Numbered from the stretch's first letter, positions 35,741 through 44,116 are shown. The stretch is DNA of 64,000 nt from JASHVB01 sp035508435 (GCA_035508435.1 DATJNA010000209.1:62001-126000), one strand, 5' to 3'. The notes: generated from the sequence alone by a model not told the origin. Numbers and translations are program-made.

Positions 35741-38643
35741 GCGATCGCATCGTGCTGGAACCGGGGACGCGCATCTGCCTTCCTGCTGGCACCATGGCGC
35801 GGGTCGAAGCAGGCGCGGCGGATGCGCGCGCGGTGACGTACGAGAACGGTGCGGCACGCGGCGCCGGTCTGTTTCTCGGAACAGTACCGGCGGGCGCGGT
35901 GGCGATCGGACTCGCCGATCCGATCCGCGTGGAGTTGGTAGCAGCAACCGATACGATTGTGTCCGTTGTTCCGCTGGCCGCCAACATCGCATCGGAAGCT
36001 TGCTCCGATGTGTCGGCCTGGTTGCGCACGGTGGCGTCCAGCGGGGCCTGGATTCCGTTCGTGGCACCCAAGGCGTTGTTTCCAGGCCGGGTGCGACTGA
36101 AGCACGGTGACGTTGTCGCGGCGCCGCGCGAGCGCGTCGTGTGGATTCCGCTTGGGCGAGGCTGGTGGCCTCTGTGCGACGGAGCGCCGTTGCGCTGGGA
36201 TGGCCCTGCCGAGATCGAGGTTGCGCCAGCGATATCATCGATCGAACTCATCGATGCGTTGTCCGACTGGACCGTTGCTACGTCGATCCGGTTGGCGCAC
36301 CTGCTCGATGCCCGTGAGAGCGAACGTCTGGACGCCATGGCATCGGACGGCCGCGCTGCCCGGACAGCATCGCGCTCGACACGTGATACCATCGGCGGGA
36401 TGCCGGACGTGCATGCCGCCGTGCCTGGTCGGCCCATGGCCCAGCGAGCCCTGGCGCTCGCCATACCGTCGGTCTCGTTGCCGCGCCCGCAGCCGAGGGA
36501 AGCAGCAGAACGCGGCGACGCGAGATTCAGCAGCTATGCGGCTCTCGCTGCCATCGTCGGTGCGTTGCAGGGCCAAAACTCCGTCGCGCTGCCCGACGGC
36601 CAGCGCGAGATTGCGGCACCAAATGCCGACGAAGCGCTCGCAGCCATCCGCGAAGATGCCGGTGAGGCCGGGCTCGGCTGCCGCGATGTGAAGCTGCCGC
36701 CACGGCTGACGCGCGAGGACGGACCGCCTGTTGTCGTCGCGCTGCCGGAACATACCGTTCCCGTTGGCGCCGCGCGCTCGATCGGCGGACGCTATGAGGT
36801 ATGCGATGCAGACGGCACCCGAATCACCGGTGCCGTAGCGACCGGCGCGGTTGCGCTGACGCAGCCACTCGACGCGGCCTGGTTGGCGGCTCTCGACTCT
36901 CCGCGCCGCTTGATGGCGGCACTGGTCAGGCTTTCGCTGCCAGATGCCGTTAGTGCCGTGCTTTGGGGATTCGCTGGCGTTGCCATGGGCGTGACCGTGC
37001 CGGTGGCCACCAACCTGTTGTTCTCCGCTATCTGGCCACGCGCCGATTGGGCAGGCCACTGGCTGGTCGTCCTCGGGCTTGGCATTGCCGCGCTCACCAC
37101 GATCGCGTTCGACAGCGCGCGGGCTGCGCTCGCCGGCCGGGTTACCATGCGGTTCCTGAACCGGCTGGAGGAGGGCATCTGGCTCGCACTGGTACGCGCC
37201 GCACCCGGGGGATTGAGCAAATACAGCGCGGGCGACATGCAAAACCGCATCGGCGCGGCGGGTCGCATCCGCCAGGCCATCGTCGGCCAGCCCATGCGCG
37301 TCATTGTCGACGCCAGCATGATGCTGACCGGCATGCTCTTGATGGTCATCTACGGTGGGAGACTGGCCTGGATCGGAGTGACCGCCGTCGCCGCCCTCGC
37401 ACTCATCTGGAGCCTGTTGCTTCGCGAGGCGGTTCACGCCCGCACGCAGACCGAGCGCATTACCGGACGCGAGTCTGCGTTGCTCAGCCAGGCGATCGCC
37501 GCCATCGTCAAGGTGAAGGCAACTGCCAGCGAGCCGTTTCTATTGGCACGTTGGGCCTTGCTCGCCAGCCAGCGGCGCCGGGCGGTGCGCCGGGCCGAAC
37601 GGATCGAAACCGCAATTGCGGTCGCAACTGCCGGCGTGACCGGCTTGTCCACTGCTGTCGTGTTCGTGGTCGGCTATTCGCTCGTCGCCAGCCAACAGGC
37701 CGGTGCCGGTCCTGTCGCAACTGGCAGCATCACCTTGGGTGCCTTCCTGGCGTTCCAGGCGGCGCTCGGCCAGACGATCGCCGCCGCCGGTTCCGCGGCC
37801 GGGATCTTCGCCCTGTGGCCGCGGCTATCAGCCGCTGGCGCAATGCTGGCACCGGTGGCGCGCGTCTCGCCGGAAACGACGACCGATGCCCGGCGTGTGA
37901 CCGCGCCGCCGTTGGATGGCCGCCTGGAGATCAGCCAGGTCAGCCATCGCTATGCGGGAGCGGCGACCGACAGCCTGCGCGGCGTCGATATCGCCATCGA
38001 TGCCCGCCAGTACGTCGGCATCGTCGGTGCGTCAGGTTCCGGCAAGTCGACGCTGCTGAAACTGATCCTGGGCCTGGAGCAGACTTCGTCGGGCGCGATC
38101 TATTTCGACGGCATGGATGCGCGTCGGCTGGAACCGGCCAGTGTGCGCCGGCAAATCGGCTATGTCGGTCAGGATTCACGCCTGTCACCGGGCAGCATTC
38201 TGGAGAACATCCTTGACGGCCGCACCGCCGCCACGCCGGAGGCCTGGGCAGCCGCGCGACTGGCAGGCATCGCCGAGGACATCGAGGCCATGCCGATGGG
38301 CATGCACACGCTGGTTGGCGAGGCTGGCCAGAACCTGTCCGGTGGTCAGCGCCAGCGGCTGATGATAGCCCGCGCCTTGCTGACCCGGCCGCGCTTCCTG
38401 ATTTTTGATGAGGCGACCAGCGCGTTGGATAATCGGTCGCAAGCGATCGTGCAGGCAGGCCTTGGGGATTTGCCGGTCACGCGGATCGTCGTGGCGCATC
38501 GTTTGAGCACGGTGATGGGCGTCGATCGCGTCTTTGTGCTGGATCACGGCCGTGCCGTCGAATCCGGACCTCCTGCGGATTTGTTGCGTAACAACGGTGC
38601 GTTTGCCGCGCTTGCGCGTCGCCAGCAGGTGGGCGACGCGTGA
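35737..38643 (+). CDS. NHLP-type ABC transporter permease/ATPase without peptidase
   Basis: The 968-residue second ABC protein has a long N-terminal region (about 380 residues, cupin-like beginning VLEPGTRICLPAGTMARVEA, then unassigned), a six-helix permease (about 405-700) and an ATPase with GASGSGKSTLLK, NLSGGQRQR and FLIFDEATSALD. In NHLP bacteriocin systems two such ABC proteins occur side by side, and this is the partner without the C39 domain. It overlaps the preceding gene by 4 bp and shares a base with the next start (TGATG). Confidence 0.91.
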   Translation: MSDRIVLEPGTRICLPAGTMARVEAGAADARAVTYENGAARGAGLFLGTVPAGAVAIGLADPIRVELVAATDTIVSVVPLAANIASEACSDVSAWLRTVASSGAWIPFVAPKALFPGRVRLKHGDVVAAPRERVVWIPLGRGWWPLCDGAPLRWDGPAEIEVAPAISSIELIDALSDWTVATSIRLAHLLDARESERLDAMASDGRAARTASRSTRDTIGGMPDVHAAVPGRPMAQRALALAIPSVSLPRPQPREAAERGDARFSSYAALAAIVGALQGQNSVALPDGQREIAAPNADEALAAIREDAGEAGLGCRDVKLPPRLTREDGPPVVVALPEHTVPVGAARSIGGRYEVCDADGTRITGAVATGAVALTQPLDAAWLAALDSPRRLMAALVRLSLPDAVSAVLWGFAGVAMGVTVPVATNLLFSAIWPRADWAGHWLVVLGLGIAALTTIAFDSARAALAGRVTMRFLNRLEEGIWLALVRAAPGGLSKYSAGDMQNRIGAAGRIRQAIVGQPMRVIVDASMMLTGMLLMVIYGGRLAWIGVTAVAALALIWSLLLREAVHARTQTERITGRESALLSQAIAAIVKVKATASEPFLLARWALLASQRRRAVRRAERIETAIAVATAGVTGLSTAVVFVVGYSLVASQQAGAGPVATGSITLGAFLAFQAALGQTIAAAGSAAGIFALWPRLSAAGAMLAPVARVSPETTTDARRVTAPPLDGRLEISQVSHRYAGAATDSLRGVDIAIDARQYVGIVGASGSGKSTLLKLILGLEQTSSGAIYFDGMDARRLEPASVRRQIGYVGQDSRLSPGSILENILDGRTAATPEAWAAARLAGIAEDIEAMPMGMHTLVGEAGQNLSGGQRQRLMIARALLTRPRFLIFDEATSALDNRSQAIVQAGLGDLPVTRIVVAHRLSTVMGVDRVFVLDHGRAVESGPPADLLRNNGAFAALARRQQVGDA

Positions 38644-39140
38644 TGCGTACCGCCTTGTTCCTGTTCGCTGCGCTGACCGAGGCCGATATCGCGTGGCTTG
38701 CGGACATGGGCACGGTGCGGCGGTTCGCGGCCGGCGAGGCGCTGATCCGCCGCGGCGAGAACCTCGACGCGCTGTTGATCCTGCTGGAGGGCGAAGCCCG
38801 GGTCGAAATCGCACACACCGCCATGAGGCGCGCGGGAGAGTCTCTGGGCGAGGTGTCGCTGGTGGACACACGGCCTGCCAGTGCCGATGTCATTGCCCTG
38901 GTGCCAGTACAGGCTCTGGTGGTGCGTGGGGATGTGCTTCGTCGCGAACTGCAGAGCAACAGCGGCTTCGCATCCCGCTTCTGGCGGGGGCTTGCCATCT
39001 TGCTCGCCAACCGGCTGCGCGAAGCCGCCGGCGACGACCCGGACGCGTTCGCTCTCGATGACACAATGCTCGACGGCCTGGCGCGGGCCGGTGACAAATT
39101 CCTGTTGTTGCTGGACCACACGCGGGACGGCGCGGCATGA
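38643..39140 (+). CDS. Cyclic nucleotide-binding-fold protein of the export operon
   Basis: The 165-residue protein is a single cNMP-binding domain (about residues 8-120) with a helical tail and no DNA-binding domain. It shows the beta-roll RFAAGEALIRRGENLDALLI and a phosphate-cassette-like LGEVSLVDTRPASADV. The residue before the SADV serine is alanine, where cAMP binders have arginine, so nucleotide binding is uncertain. It lies between the second ABC gene and the HlyD gene, overlapping both. The nearby adenylate cyclase makes a cAMP link tempting but unproven. GTG at 38640 is an alternative start. Confidence 0.85.
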   Translation: MRTALFLFAALTEADIAWLADMGTVRRFAAGEALIRRGENLDALLILLEGEARVEIAHTAMRRAGESLGEVSLVDTRPASADVIALVPVQALVVRGDVLRRELQSNSGFASRFWRGLAILLANRLREAAGDDPDAFALDDTMLDGLARAGDKFLLLLDHTRDGAA

Positions 39141-40396
39141 GCGACAAGGACTCGCTGTTCCGGCAACAGGCGCTGGCTCATGCCGGCGATCCCGAAGCGC
39201 TCGACATCCTGCCGTTGATGCCGCGACGGATCGACGGGATCGCGTTGGTGATGCTGGCGGCGATCGCTGTTGCGATGCTGGCCTGGGGCTTGCTCGGCAG
39301 CGTGACCCGATCCGTATCCGGCACCGGCATCCTGATCGCTCAGGGCGGCCAGGTGGTGGACGCCCAATCGACCGGACCGGGACAGATCGCCGCCCTGGCG
39401 GTGCGCGCGGGCTCCAAGGTTGAAGCCGGCACGCTGATCGCGACTGTCGTCGCTCCCGACCGCGAGCAACGGCTGTCGGGCGCTCACGCTCTTGTCGAGG
39501 CGCGGCGCCAGAACCTGCAACGGGTCAAGGACACCATCGAGCGGTTGAACCAGGAGAGAACCACGGCGGCGGGCCTCCAGCGGCAAGCGCTGGAGTCGAA
39601 GCTCGCGGTGGTCCGCGGACAGATCGGCACCACGACGACCCAGTTCAACATCCAGGACGATCTGTTTCATCGCGGGTTGACGACGTTGCAGAGGGTCAAC
39701 GAAGCGCGTGATGCGATGAACGCCGCGAAACTGGATGAGGCCAATGCCTTGACCGCGCTTGCCGACCTGAAGGCAAAGCTGGCGGACACCGCTCGAGCCG
39801 ACGCCGACAGGCAGGCGCAGGCGGAAGATGATCTCGCCGCGGCGGAGAGATCGGAAGCGGAACTCAAAGTAGATTTGTCCTTGTCGTCGCGTGTGCTGGC
39901 ACCCGTGCCGGGCCAGGTTGTCGAGGTCAAAGCCGACCTGGGCGCGGTGGTGAATGCCGGCCAGGCGATCGTATCGATCGAGACTGGCCGGCCGGGTCTC
40001 GAATTGCTGGCGTTCATTCCACCGCAATCCGCCCGCGATGTGCAGGCGGGGATGACGGTGCGCATTTCGCCCTCAGGCACGCGACGTGAGGAGCATGGCG
40101 AATTGCTCGGCACCGTGCTCGAGGTGTCCGGCTTTCCGGTGAGCGCCACCGGCTTGCGATCGTTGCTTCAGAACGAGACCATGGCGACGACCTTGAGCCG
40201 CGACGGCGCACCCTATGTCGCACGCGTGGCGCTGACCAGGCGACCCGGAGCGCCCGACGGCTATGCATGGACGACGCAGCGCGGCGAGACAGTGCCCTTG
40301 TCCAGCGGCGGCCTCGCATCCATTGAGGTGGGCGTGAGCACGCAGCGCCCTATCGAGCTTGTCCTGCCGGCGGTACGGAGACTCCTGGGGATTTGA
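39137..40396 (+). CDS. NHLP-type HlyD-family secretion adaptor
   Basis: The 419-residue membrane fusion protein has one N-terminal helix (about residues 34-55), a lipoyl half (GQIAALAVRAGSKVEAGTLI), a long coiled-coil hairpin (about 105-250) and a second lipoyl half with a beta domain (APVPGQVVEVKADLGAVVNA). It would link the two ABC proteins to an outer-membrane pore. It overlaps the preceding gene by 4 bp and closes the four-gene export operon. A hairpin follows five bases after its stop. Confidence 0.9.
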   Translation: MSDKDSLFRQQALAHAGDPEALDILPLMPRRIDGIALVMLAAIAVAMLAWGLLGSVTRSVSGTGILIAQGGQVVDAQSTGPGQIAALAVRAGSKVEAGTLIATVVAPDREQRLSGAHALVEARRQNLQRVKDTIERLNQERTTAAGLQRQALESKLAVVRGQIGTTTTQFNIQDDLFHRGLTTLQRVNEARDAMNAAKLDEANALTALADLKAKLADTARADADRQAQAEDDLAAAERSEAELKVDLSLSSRVLAPVPGQVVEVKADLGAVVNAGQAIVSIETGRPGLELLAFIPPQSARDVQAGMTVRISPSGTRREEHGELLGTVLEVSGFPVSATGLRSLLQNETMATTLSRDGAPYVARVALTRRPGAPDGYAWTTQRGETVPLSSGGLASIEVGVSTQRPIELVLPAVRRLLGI

Positions 40397-40400
40397 GCAC

Positions 40401-40418
40401 CTGTGCCGTGCGGCACAG
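40401..40418 (+). terminator. Hairpin after the export operon
   Basis: CTGTGCCG and CGGCACAG face each other across two bases (a 7-bp stem with a tetraloop when folded), starting five bases after the adaptor stop. There is no T-run. It could act as an attenuator or RNA-processing site between the transporter operon and the downstream peptide genes. Confidence 0.4.
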
Positions 40419-40515
40419 CGCGGGCCGGCGGCTGCCGCTTTGATTGGGTCATGGCAAGGACGGGCGGGACCGTCGCCATCATCGGACAGACCCGGAGCAG
40501 ACAGAGGAGCGTGCC

Positions 40516-40686
40516 ATGCGGAAAGCGAATCAAACGGCTGCGACGATCACGACGCGTGAGCTGTCGAACCAGGAGCTCGATATCGTCGTCGGTGGCATCG
40601 AGCTGGTTCTCAACATCGGCAGCCAGTCCAGCGGAGCGGGCGCCGGCAAGGTCATTTTCAAGGAGTTCTCGATCACCCGCAACTGA
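40516..40686 (+). CDS. Double-glycine leader peptide precursor 3
   Basis: This 56-residue precursor has a 27-residue leader ending RELSNQELDIVVGG and a 29-residue Cys-free product beginning IELVLNIGSQSSGAGAG. The GAGGAG ribosome-binding site at 40504-40509 supports this ATG. It lies 120 bp after the HlyD gene and in the same direction. The IE-x-VLNIGS start of the product matches the C-terminal part of peptide 2. No modifying enzyme adjoins it, so an unmodified or only cleaved peptide is expected. Confidence 0.86.
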   Translation: MRKANQTAATITTRELSNQELDIVVGGIELVLNIGSQSSGAGAGKVIFKEFSITRN

Positions 40687-40746
40687 GCGGGTCACTGAGC
40701 GGGTCACCTTGAACGACGGCAGCCCTCAGTTGACGGGAGGAAGACT

Positions 40747-40917
40747 GTGAAGACCTACACAGGCCACCTGCCTTATCCGCGGACCATTGGATCAGCGGAT
40801 CTGGAGATGATTATCGGCGGCACGGACACGAGTCAGTCGACCCCGACGTCTTCGACGCGAGGGATAAGCGAGATCACGATCACGAAGTCGACCGACATTG
40901 CCTCAACCAGTCGCTGA
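40747..40917 (+). CDS. Double-glycine leader peptide precursor 4 (GTG start)
   Basis: This 56-residue precursor starts with GTG and has GGGAGGA six to seven bases upstream. The leader ends TIGSADLEMIIGG, a variant of the LSxxELxxIxGG rule with Gly-Ser in place of Leu-Ser. The 31-residue product is Ser/Thr-rich (TSQSTPTSSTRG), Cys-free and basic at its end. It follows peptide 3 by 60 bp. A minimum-length or ATG-only gene search would miss it. Confidence 0.76.
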   Translation: MKTYTGHLPYPRTIGSADLEMIIGGTDTSQSTPTSSTRGISEITITKSTDIASTSR

Positions 40918-41766
40918 TCGGAGGCCGTCCTCGAGGCGGCCTTCCGCGTTTGCGCCAATCCTCACGCAAACAAAATTATCTCGCCGCACTCATTCTGCCT
41001 TTTCTGATCCGACGGCATCGTTGCTCGCAATTTTATCCGCTTGCTCACAACCTATCCGCGGGTATTGCCGGCTTGGCATTTTCTGCCGTTGGAATGCGGC
41101 GCTGCGGGCCGGTGCCGCAGTTTCCTAGGCCGGAGAGAGCGGCGCGCATGACGACACGACAGAGTACGAACGGCTCGTGGACTGGTGTCCGTGGCTGACC
41201 AGCCTGGGCATCGAACTGCGGAAGGCTGCGTGATCCGATTGAAGCTGAGTCACTGTGAACTGGGCGCTTCCGCCGCGCTGTCGCGCGAAATCACGAGCCG
41301 GCAACCAGTGTGCTGATCCCGACGCCTCGATCCCCGCGGTCCCGTGTCATTGCGAGCGACGCGAAGCAATCTCGGTCGGTCCACCGCGTCGCGCGACCGA
41401 GGTTGCTTCGCTTCGCTTGCAATGACAGTGACGAGCGCGAGCAGCAAGGCTCAGAGCCGGCACACTGGCCGCCCGGCAATGGCAGGATATCGTCGCGGTC
41501 GATGCGGCGGAGGCCGAGATCCTGAAACGCCGGAAGCTGGGAGAGATCGTCGAAGCAGGACGTGATAGCTGAGGGCCACTCTCGGTGCTCTACGGCACAG
41601 CGCCAAAGCCCGCCGTCGTGTTGAATCCGTGCGTCGCCAAGATACGTAAGCGACGTCCAGCGGGAGGCCCGCGAGGTCGTCTCATCTCAATCAACCTGCT
41701 GGCCGCCGGCGGACGATGTCTTGGACGAGGCGATAACTGCAATTCCTTACGAAAACGGAGGATGAC
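40918..41766. other. Gene-free spacer within the peptide cluster
   Basis: These 849 bp lie between precursor 4 and precursor 5. The open frames are short and low-quality. Two stretches look like decayed coding remnants: one near 41150-41230 reads EYERLVDWCPWLTSLGIELR before a stop, and one near 41485-41572 reads EAEILKRRKLGEIVEAGRDS before a stop. I recognise neither. The palindromic repeat at 41345-41427 lies between them. Confidence 0.45.
41345..41427. repeat. Complete palindromic GTCATTGCGAG-type repeat
   Basis: A left arm starting TGTCATTGCGAGCGACGCGA (41345-41379) is nearly complementary to a right arm ending TTCGCTTGCAATGACA (41393-41427). The arms are about 35 bp long with few mismatches, around a 13-base centre. 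It is the best-formed of three related copies in the window. Confidence 0.8.
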
Positions 41767-41964
41767 ATGGTAACCGAAGTGTCTGGCGCTCGCAAAATGC
41801 GGCGCTTTGCGGATCAGCTCGTGGTCAGCACGAAGCAGAACAGGGTTGAACTCAGTGAAAACGAGTTGACGAAGGTCAGCGGTGGCGACGGGAACAGCTC
41901 GTCTGTGACGACCGTTCGCGCCGCCCTACGGGGCGAAGGCAGGTACGTCAAAATAGATTTCTAG
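41767..41964 (+). CDS. Double-glycine leader peptide precursor 5
   Basis: This 65-residue precursor has a 40-residue leader ending VELSENELTKVSGG and a 25-residue basic, Cys-free product (begins DGNSSSVTTV, ends RYVKIDF). The GGAGG at 41757-41761 lies five bases before the ATG. It is the last of the precursor genes and is followed by the JmjC/cupin oxygenase gene in the same direction, which might modify it. The leader is longer than those of precursors 1-4 and carries a basic extension. Confidence 0.82.
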   Translation: MVTEVSGARKMRRFADQLVVSTKQNRVELSENELTKVSGGDGNSSSVTTVRAALRGEGRYVKIDF

Positions 41965-42155
41965 TAATGGCCGACCGCCACGACAATGAGACAGCCTTCA
42001 AAATGGGGCAGGTCCAACAGCAGAATACCAACGACGGGACCGCGCCGGCCAGAAGCCAGGTTGGCGCGGCGTCCGCCGCGATACCTGACAGCGTCTGTGG
42101 CGCCGCGAGGTTCGTTGAGCCTGACCGAGGTCGAACCAGGCACAGGGGGTACGCT

Positions 42156-43442
42156 ATGTCTGATCCGGTGGCAGTGATGGAAAGCGCCCGCCGACCGCCA
42201 GTCTGCGCTGCCCCGAGATTTGCCGTGCACCGCTCCAACTCCGGTGCATCGACGGATGCTGACTGGACATTCCGTCGTCTGCCAGGCCCAGTTTCAGTCG
42301 ACGCGTTCTGTCGTGACTATTGGGGCAGGCATCCGCTACTTATGCGCAGCGGCGGCGATTTGTTCACGCCGCTCATTTCTCTGGCGCAAGTCGAAGAGCT
42401 GCTCGCGATCCCGCACGTTTTCGAGCAACAGATGGTCAGCCTGCGCGCAAAGGGCGACAGCGTGTCGCTCGCACCATCCACCCCAGGCGACATTTACGCA
42501 CGGCTGCGGCAGGGCGCGTCACTTCAGTTCCGGAAAATGGAGCGCTTCCTGCCGGTTCGGGCGCCGCTGCGCCAGCTCTATCGAGACATATTGCTCCGCT
42601 TGCAGCACCCCGGCGTCTCGATCTCCTGCTTCGTCACGCCGCCCGGCACGGAACTGCTTGGCGCGCACCATGACGAGACCGACGTCTTCACACTACAGGT
42701 AGCCGGCCGCAAGCGCTGGCGCCTGTTCCATACGATCAGCGCCGAGGGGAGGGGGAATCACTCGTCCGAGACGCTCGGTGAGCCAGAGCATGACTTCGTG
42801 TTGGAGCCCGGCGACCTGCTCTATCATCCTCGTGGCTGCATCCATGAGGTTGTGTGCGAGGACGAGCTGTCCTTCTCGATTCCGATCGTTATCGAGCCGA
42901 TCACCTGGAAAACGCTGCTGCACCAGCTTGCCGAACGTCTCGGCGATCGTCGCGAGTTCCTCGAGGCGCTGCCCGCCGGTACAATCCTGCAACCCGATGC
43001 CACCAGGCGTCTCGCCGGAGGCGTGGCCACACGCGCCGCCTCGCTGGCTGGCCTGGCTCTGAAATCTCTCTCGCTCGCGGAGGGGCTAATGGCGGCGGAG
43101 CGCGGCGAACGGGTTCGCCGCCGCTGCTTCATCCATGTCTGGCAGTTCCGCACCGGGCGCACGCGGATAAGGATCGAGCGTCAGCGCCAATTGCTCTGCC
43201 GCGGCCTCGCCGAGATCCAGCACCGCATCTTCATACCCGATCTCGTCGTCGGCCTCGGGGTCGGGATCGTCGCTCTCCGTGCCGGCCGGGACGAAGCGGA
43301 CGCGGAACGCTTCGTCCAGCCCCGTCTCGAAATCCTCCAGCGTGATCACGCAGGTCCGCACCATCCGCGCTTGCAAATGCCCCTCGGCGAGGATTGTGTC
43401 TGCCGTCAGCCGCACCAGCCGGAACGCACAGCGGAGCGATAG
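42156..43442 (+). CDS. JmjC/cupin-type 2-oxoglutarate oxygenase with unusual C-terminus
   Basis: The open frame encodes 428 residues. Residues 40-260 are a cupin_4/JmjC domain like the ribosomal oxygenases: HxD ligand H171/D173 in GAHHDETDVFTLQVAG and H230 in YHPRGCIHEV. Such enzymes hydroxylate protein side chains using Fe(II), O2 and 2-oxoglutarate. The start at 42156 has AGGGGG nearby; the frame is open to 41967. From about residue 310 the frame runs antisense through the real yceD gene, so the true protein was probably truncated and lost its stop. It follows precursor 5 by 190 bp and may act on the exported peptides (inference). Confidence 0.8.
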   Translation: MSDPVAVMESARRPPVCAAPRFAVHRSNSGASTDADWTFRRLPGPVSVDAFCRDYWGRHPLLMRSGGDLFTPLISLAQVEELLAIPHVFEQQMVSLRAKGDSVSLAPSTPGDIYARLRQGASLQFRKMERFLPVRAPLRQLYRDILLRLQHPGVSISCFVTPPGTELLGAHHDETDVFTLQVAGRKRWRLFHTISAEGRGNHSSETLGEPEHDFVLEPGDLLYHPRGCIHEVVCEDELSFSIPIVIEPITWKTLLHQLAERLGDRREFLEALPAGTILQPDATRRLAGGVATRAASLAGLALKSLSLAEGLMAAERGERVRRRCFIHVWQFRTGRTRIRIERQRQLLCRGLAEIQHRIFIPDLVVGLGVGIVALRAGRDEADAERFVQPRLEILQRDHAGPHHPRLQMPLGEDCVCRQPHQPERTAER

Positions 43443-43568
43443 CAGGCCCGGAACCTGCATGCGGCGGGCGAGCGCGGCGCACTCCGTCGCATCGGCGGTA
43501 ACCGTAATGTCCAGCTCGGCGGCACCGATCCGGTCGGTCGTCACGGGACGCGAGAGCTCTGGTGTCAT
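43086..43568 (-). CDS. YceD/DUF177-family protein
   Basis: The 160-residue protein shows the DUF177 pattern: ALARRMQVPGLLSLRCAFRL, a central CVITLEDFETGLDEAFRVRF segment and an acidic DPDPEADDEIGYEDAVLDLGEA block before ALTLDPYPRAPG. In bacteria yceD usually precedes rpmF, which is not found here. The start ATG overlaps the stop of the chaperone gene (ATGA). The last 356 bp lie antisense to the extended end of the JmjC open frame. Confidence 0.88.
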   Translation of the reverse strand: MTPELSRPVTTDRIGAAELDITVTADATECAALARRMQVPGLLSLRCAFRLVRLTADTILAEGHLQARMVRTCVITLEDFETGLDEAFRVRFVPAGTESDDPDPEADDEIGYEDAVLDLGEAAAEQLALTLDPYPRAPGAELPDMDEAAAANPFAALRRH

Positions 43569-44116
43569 GCTACGGCCTCCACTGCGGGGAGGAAGCGCGC
43601 CTCGCCGGCGGCCAGCGCGGCGAAATCCTGCGCATCCAGCGCCGTACCCTGCGCCCGAGCGAGACGGGCCAGCGCCGCCATGCTGCCCGGGGGCGGGGTT
43701 GCACCGCGCCAGACATTGCGTTGCAGCGCCGCTTGCAGCGCCGCCGGATCGGGATCCGCCAGCGCCGTGGTATAGGCGTGGGCGCGGCCGTTGAACGCTT
43801 CCCACATCGCCCGCACCCGCCGGCCCACCGAGAGGTCGCCGACGCCCATTTCCCGCAGGTTCACATCCATGTCGCTGAACATGGCATCGAACACGGCCTG
43901 TGCCAGGGCCGGCCCAGGTGCCGGCTCGCGTTGCAGGCGCCGGACCAGCAACGCGGCGTGCAGGCACACCAGGTCGAAGCGCCCGTCCAGCGTGTCGGCG
44001 ACCCCGAGCGATTGATACAGGTACGGGTCCCGCGCCGCCGCGACTGCCGCGCTGTAGAGGGAAAACCCGGCGCGCTCGTGATGCCCGCGTCGAGCCCGGC
44101 CAAACAATCCCGCCAA
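43565..44116 (-). CDS. Ubiquinol-cytochrome c chaperone (CBP3-like)
   Basis: The 183-residue protein belongs to the Ubiq_cyt_C_chap family, which helps cytochrome b or bc1 complex assembly. It shows DPYLYQSLGVADTLDGRFDLVCLHAALL (shown in part: SLGVADTLDGRFDLVCLH) and FDAMFSDMDVNLREMGVGDLSVG. In alphaproteobacteria it regularly precedes yceD, as here with a 4-bp overlap. The start is TTG with AAGGAG six bases upstream. It is divergent from bamE. Confidence 0.88.
   Translation of the reverse strand: MAGLFGRARRGHHERAGFSLYSAAVAAARDPYLYQSLGVADTLDGRFDLVCLHAALLVRRLQREPAPGPALAQAVFDAMFSDMDVNLREMGVGDLSVGRRVRAMWEAFNGRAHAYTTALADPDPAALQAALQRNVWRGATPPPGSMAALARLARAQGTALDAQDFAALAAGEARFLPAVEAVA

Noticed and set aside
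41140..41572. Possible decayed gene remnants between peptide precursors 4 and 5
   Set aside because: Short protein-like stretches end in stops and cannot be assigned to any family, so no pseudogene is called.
43086..43442. C-terminal 119 residues of the JmjC open frame as a true domain
   Set aside because: This part is the antisense of yceD and shows no domain features, so it is treated as readthrough rather than a functional domain.
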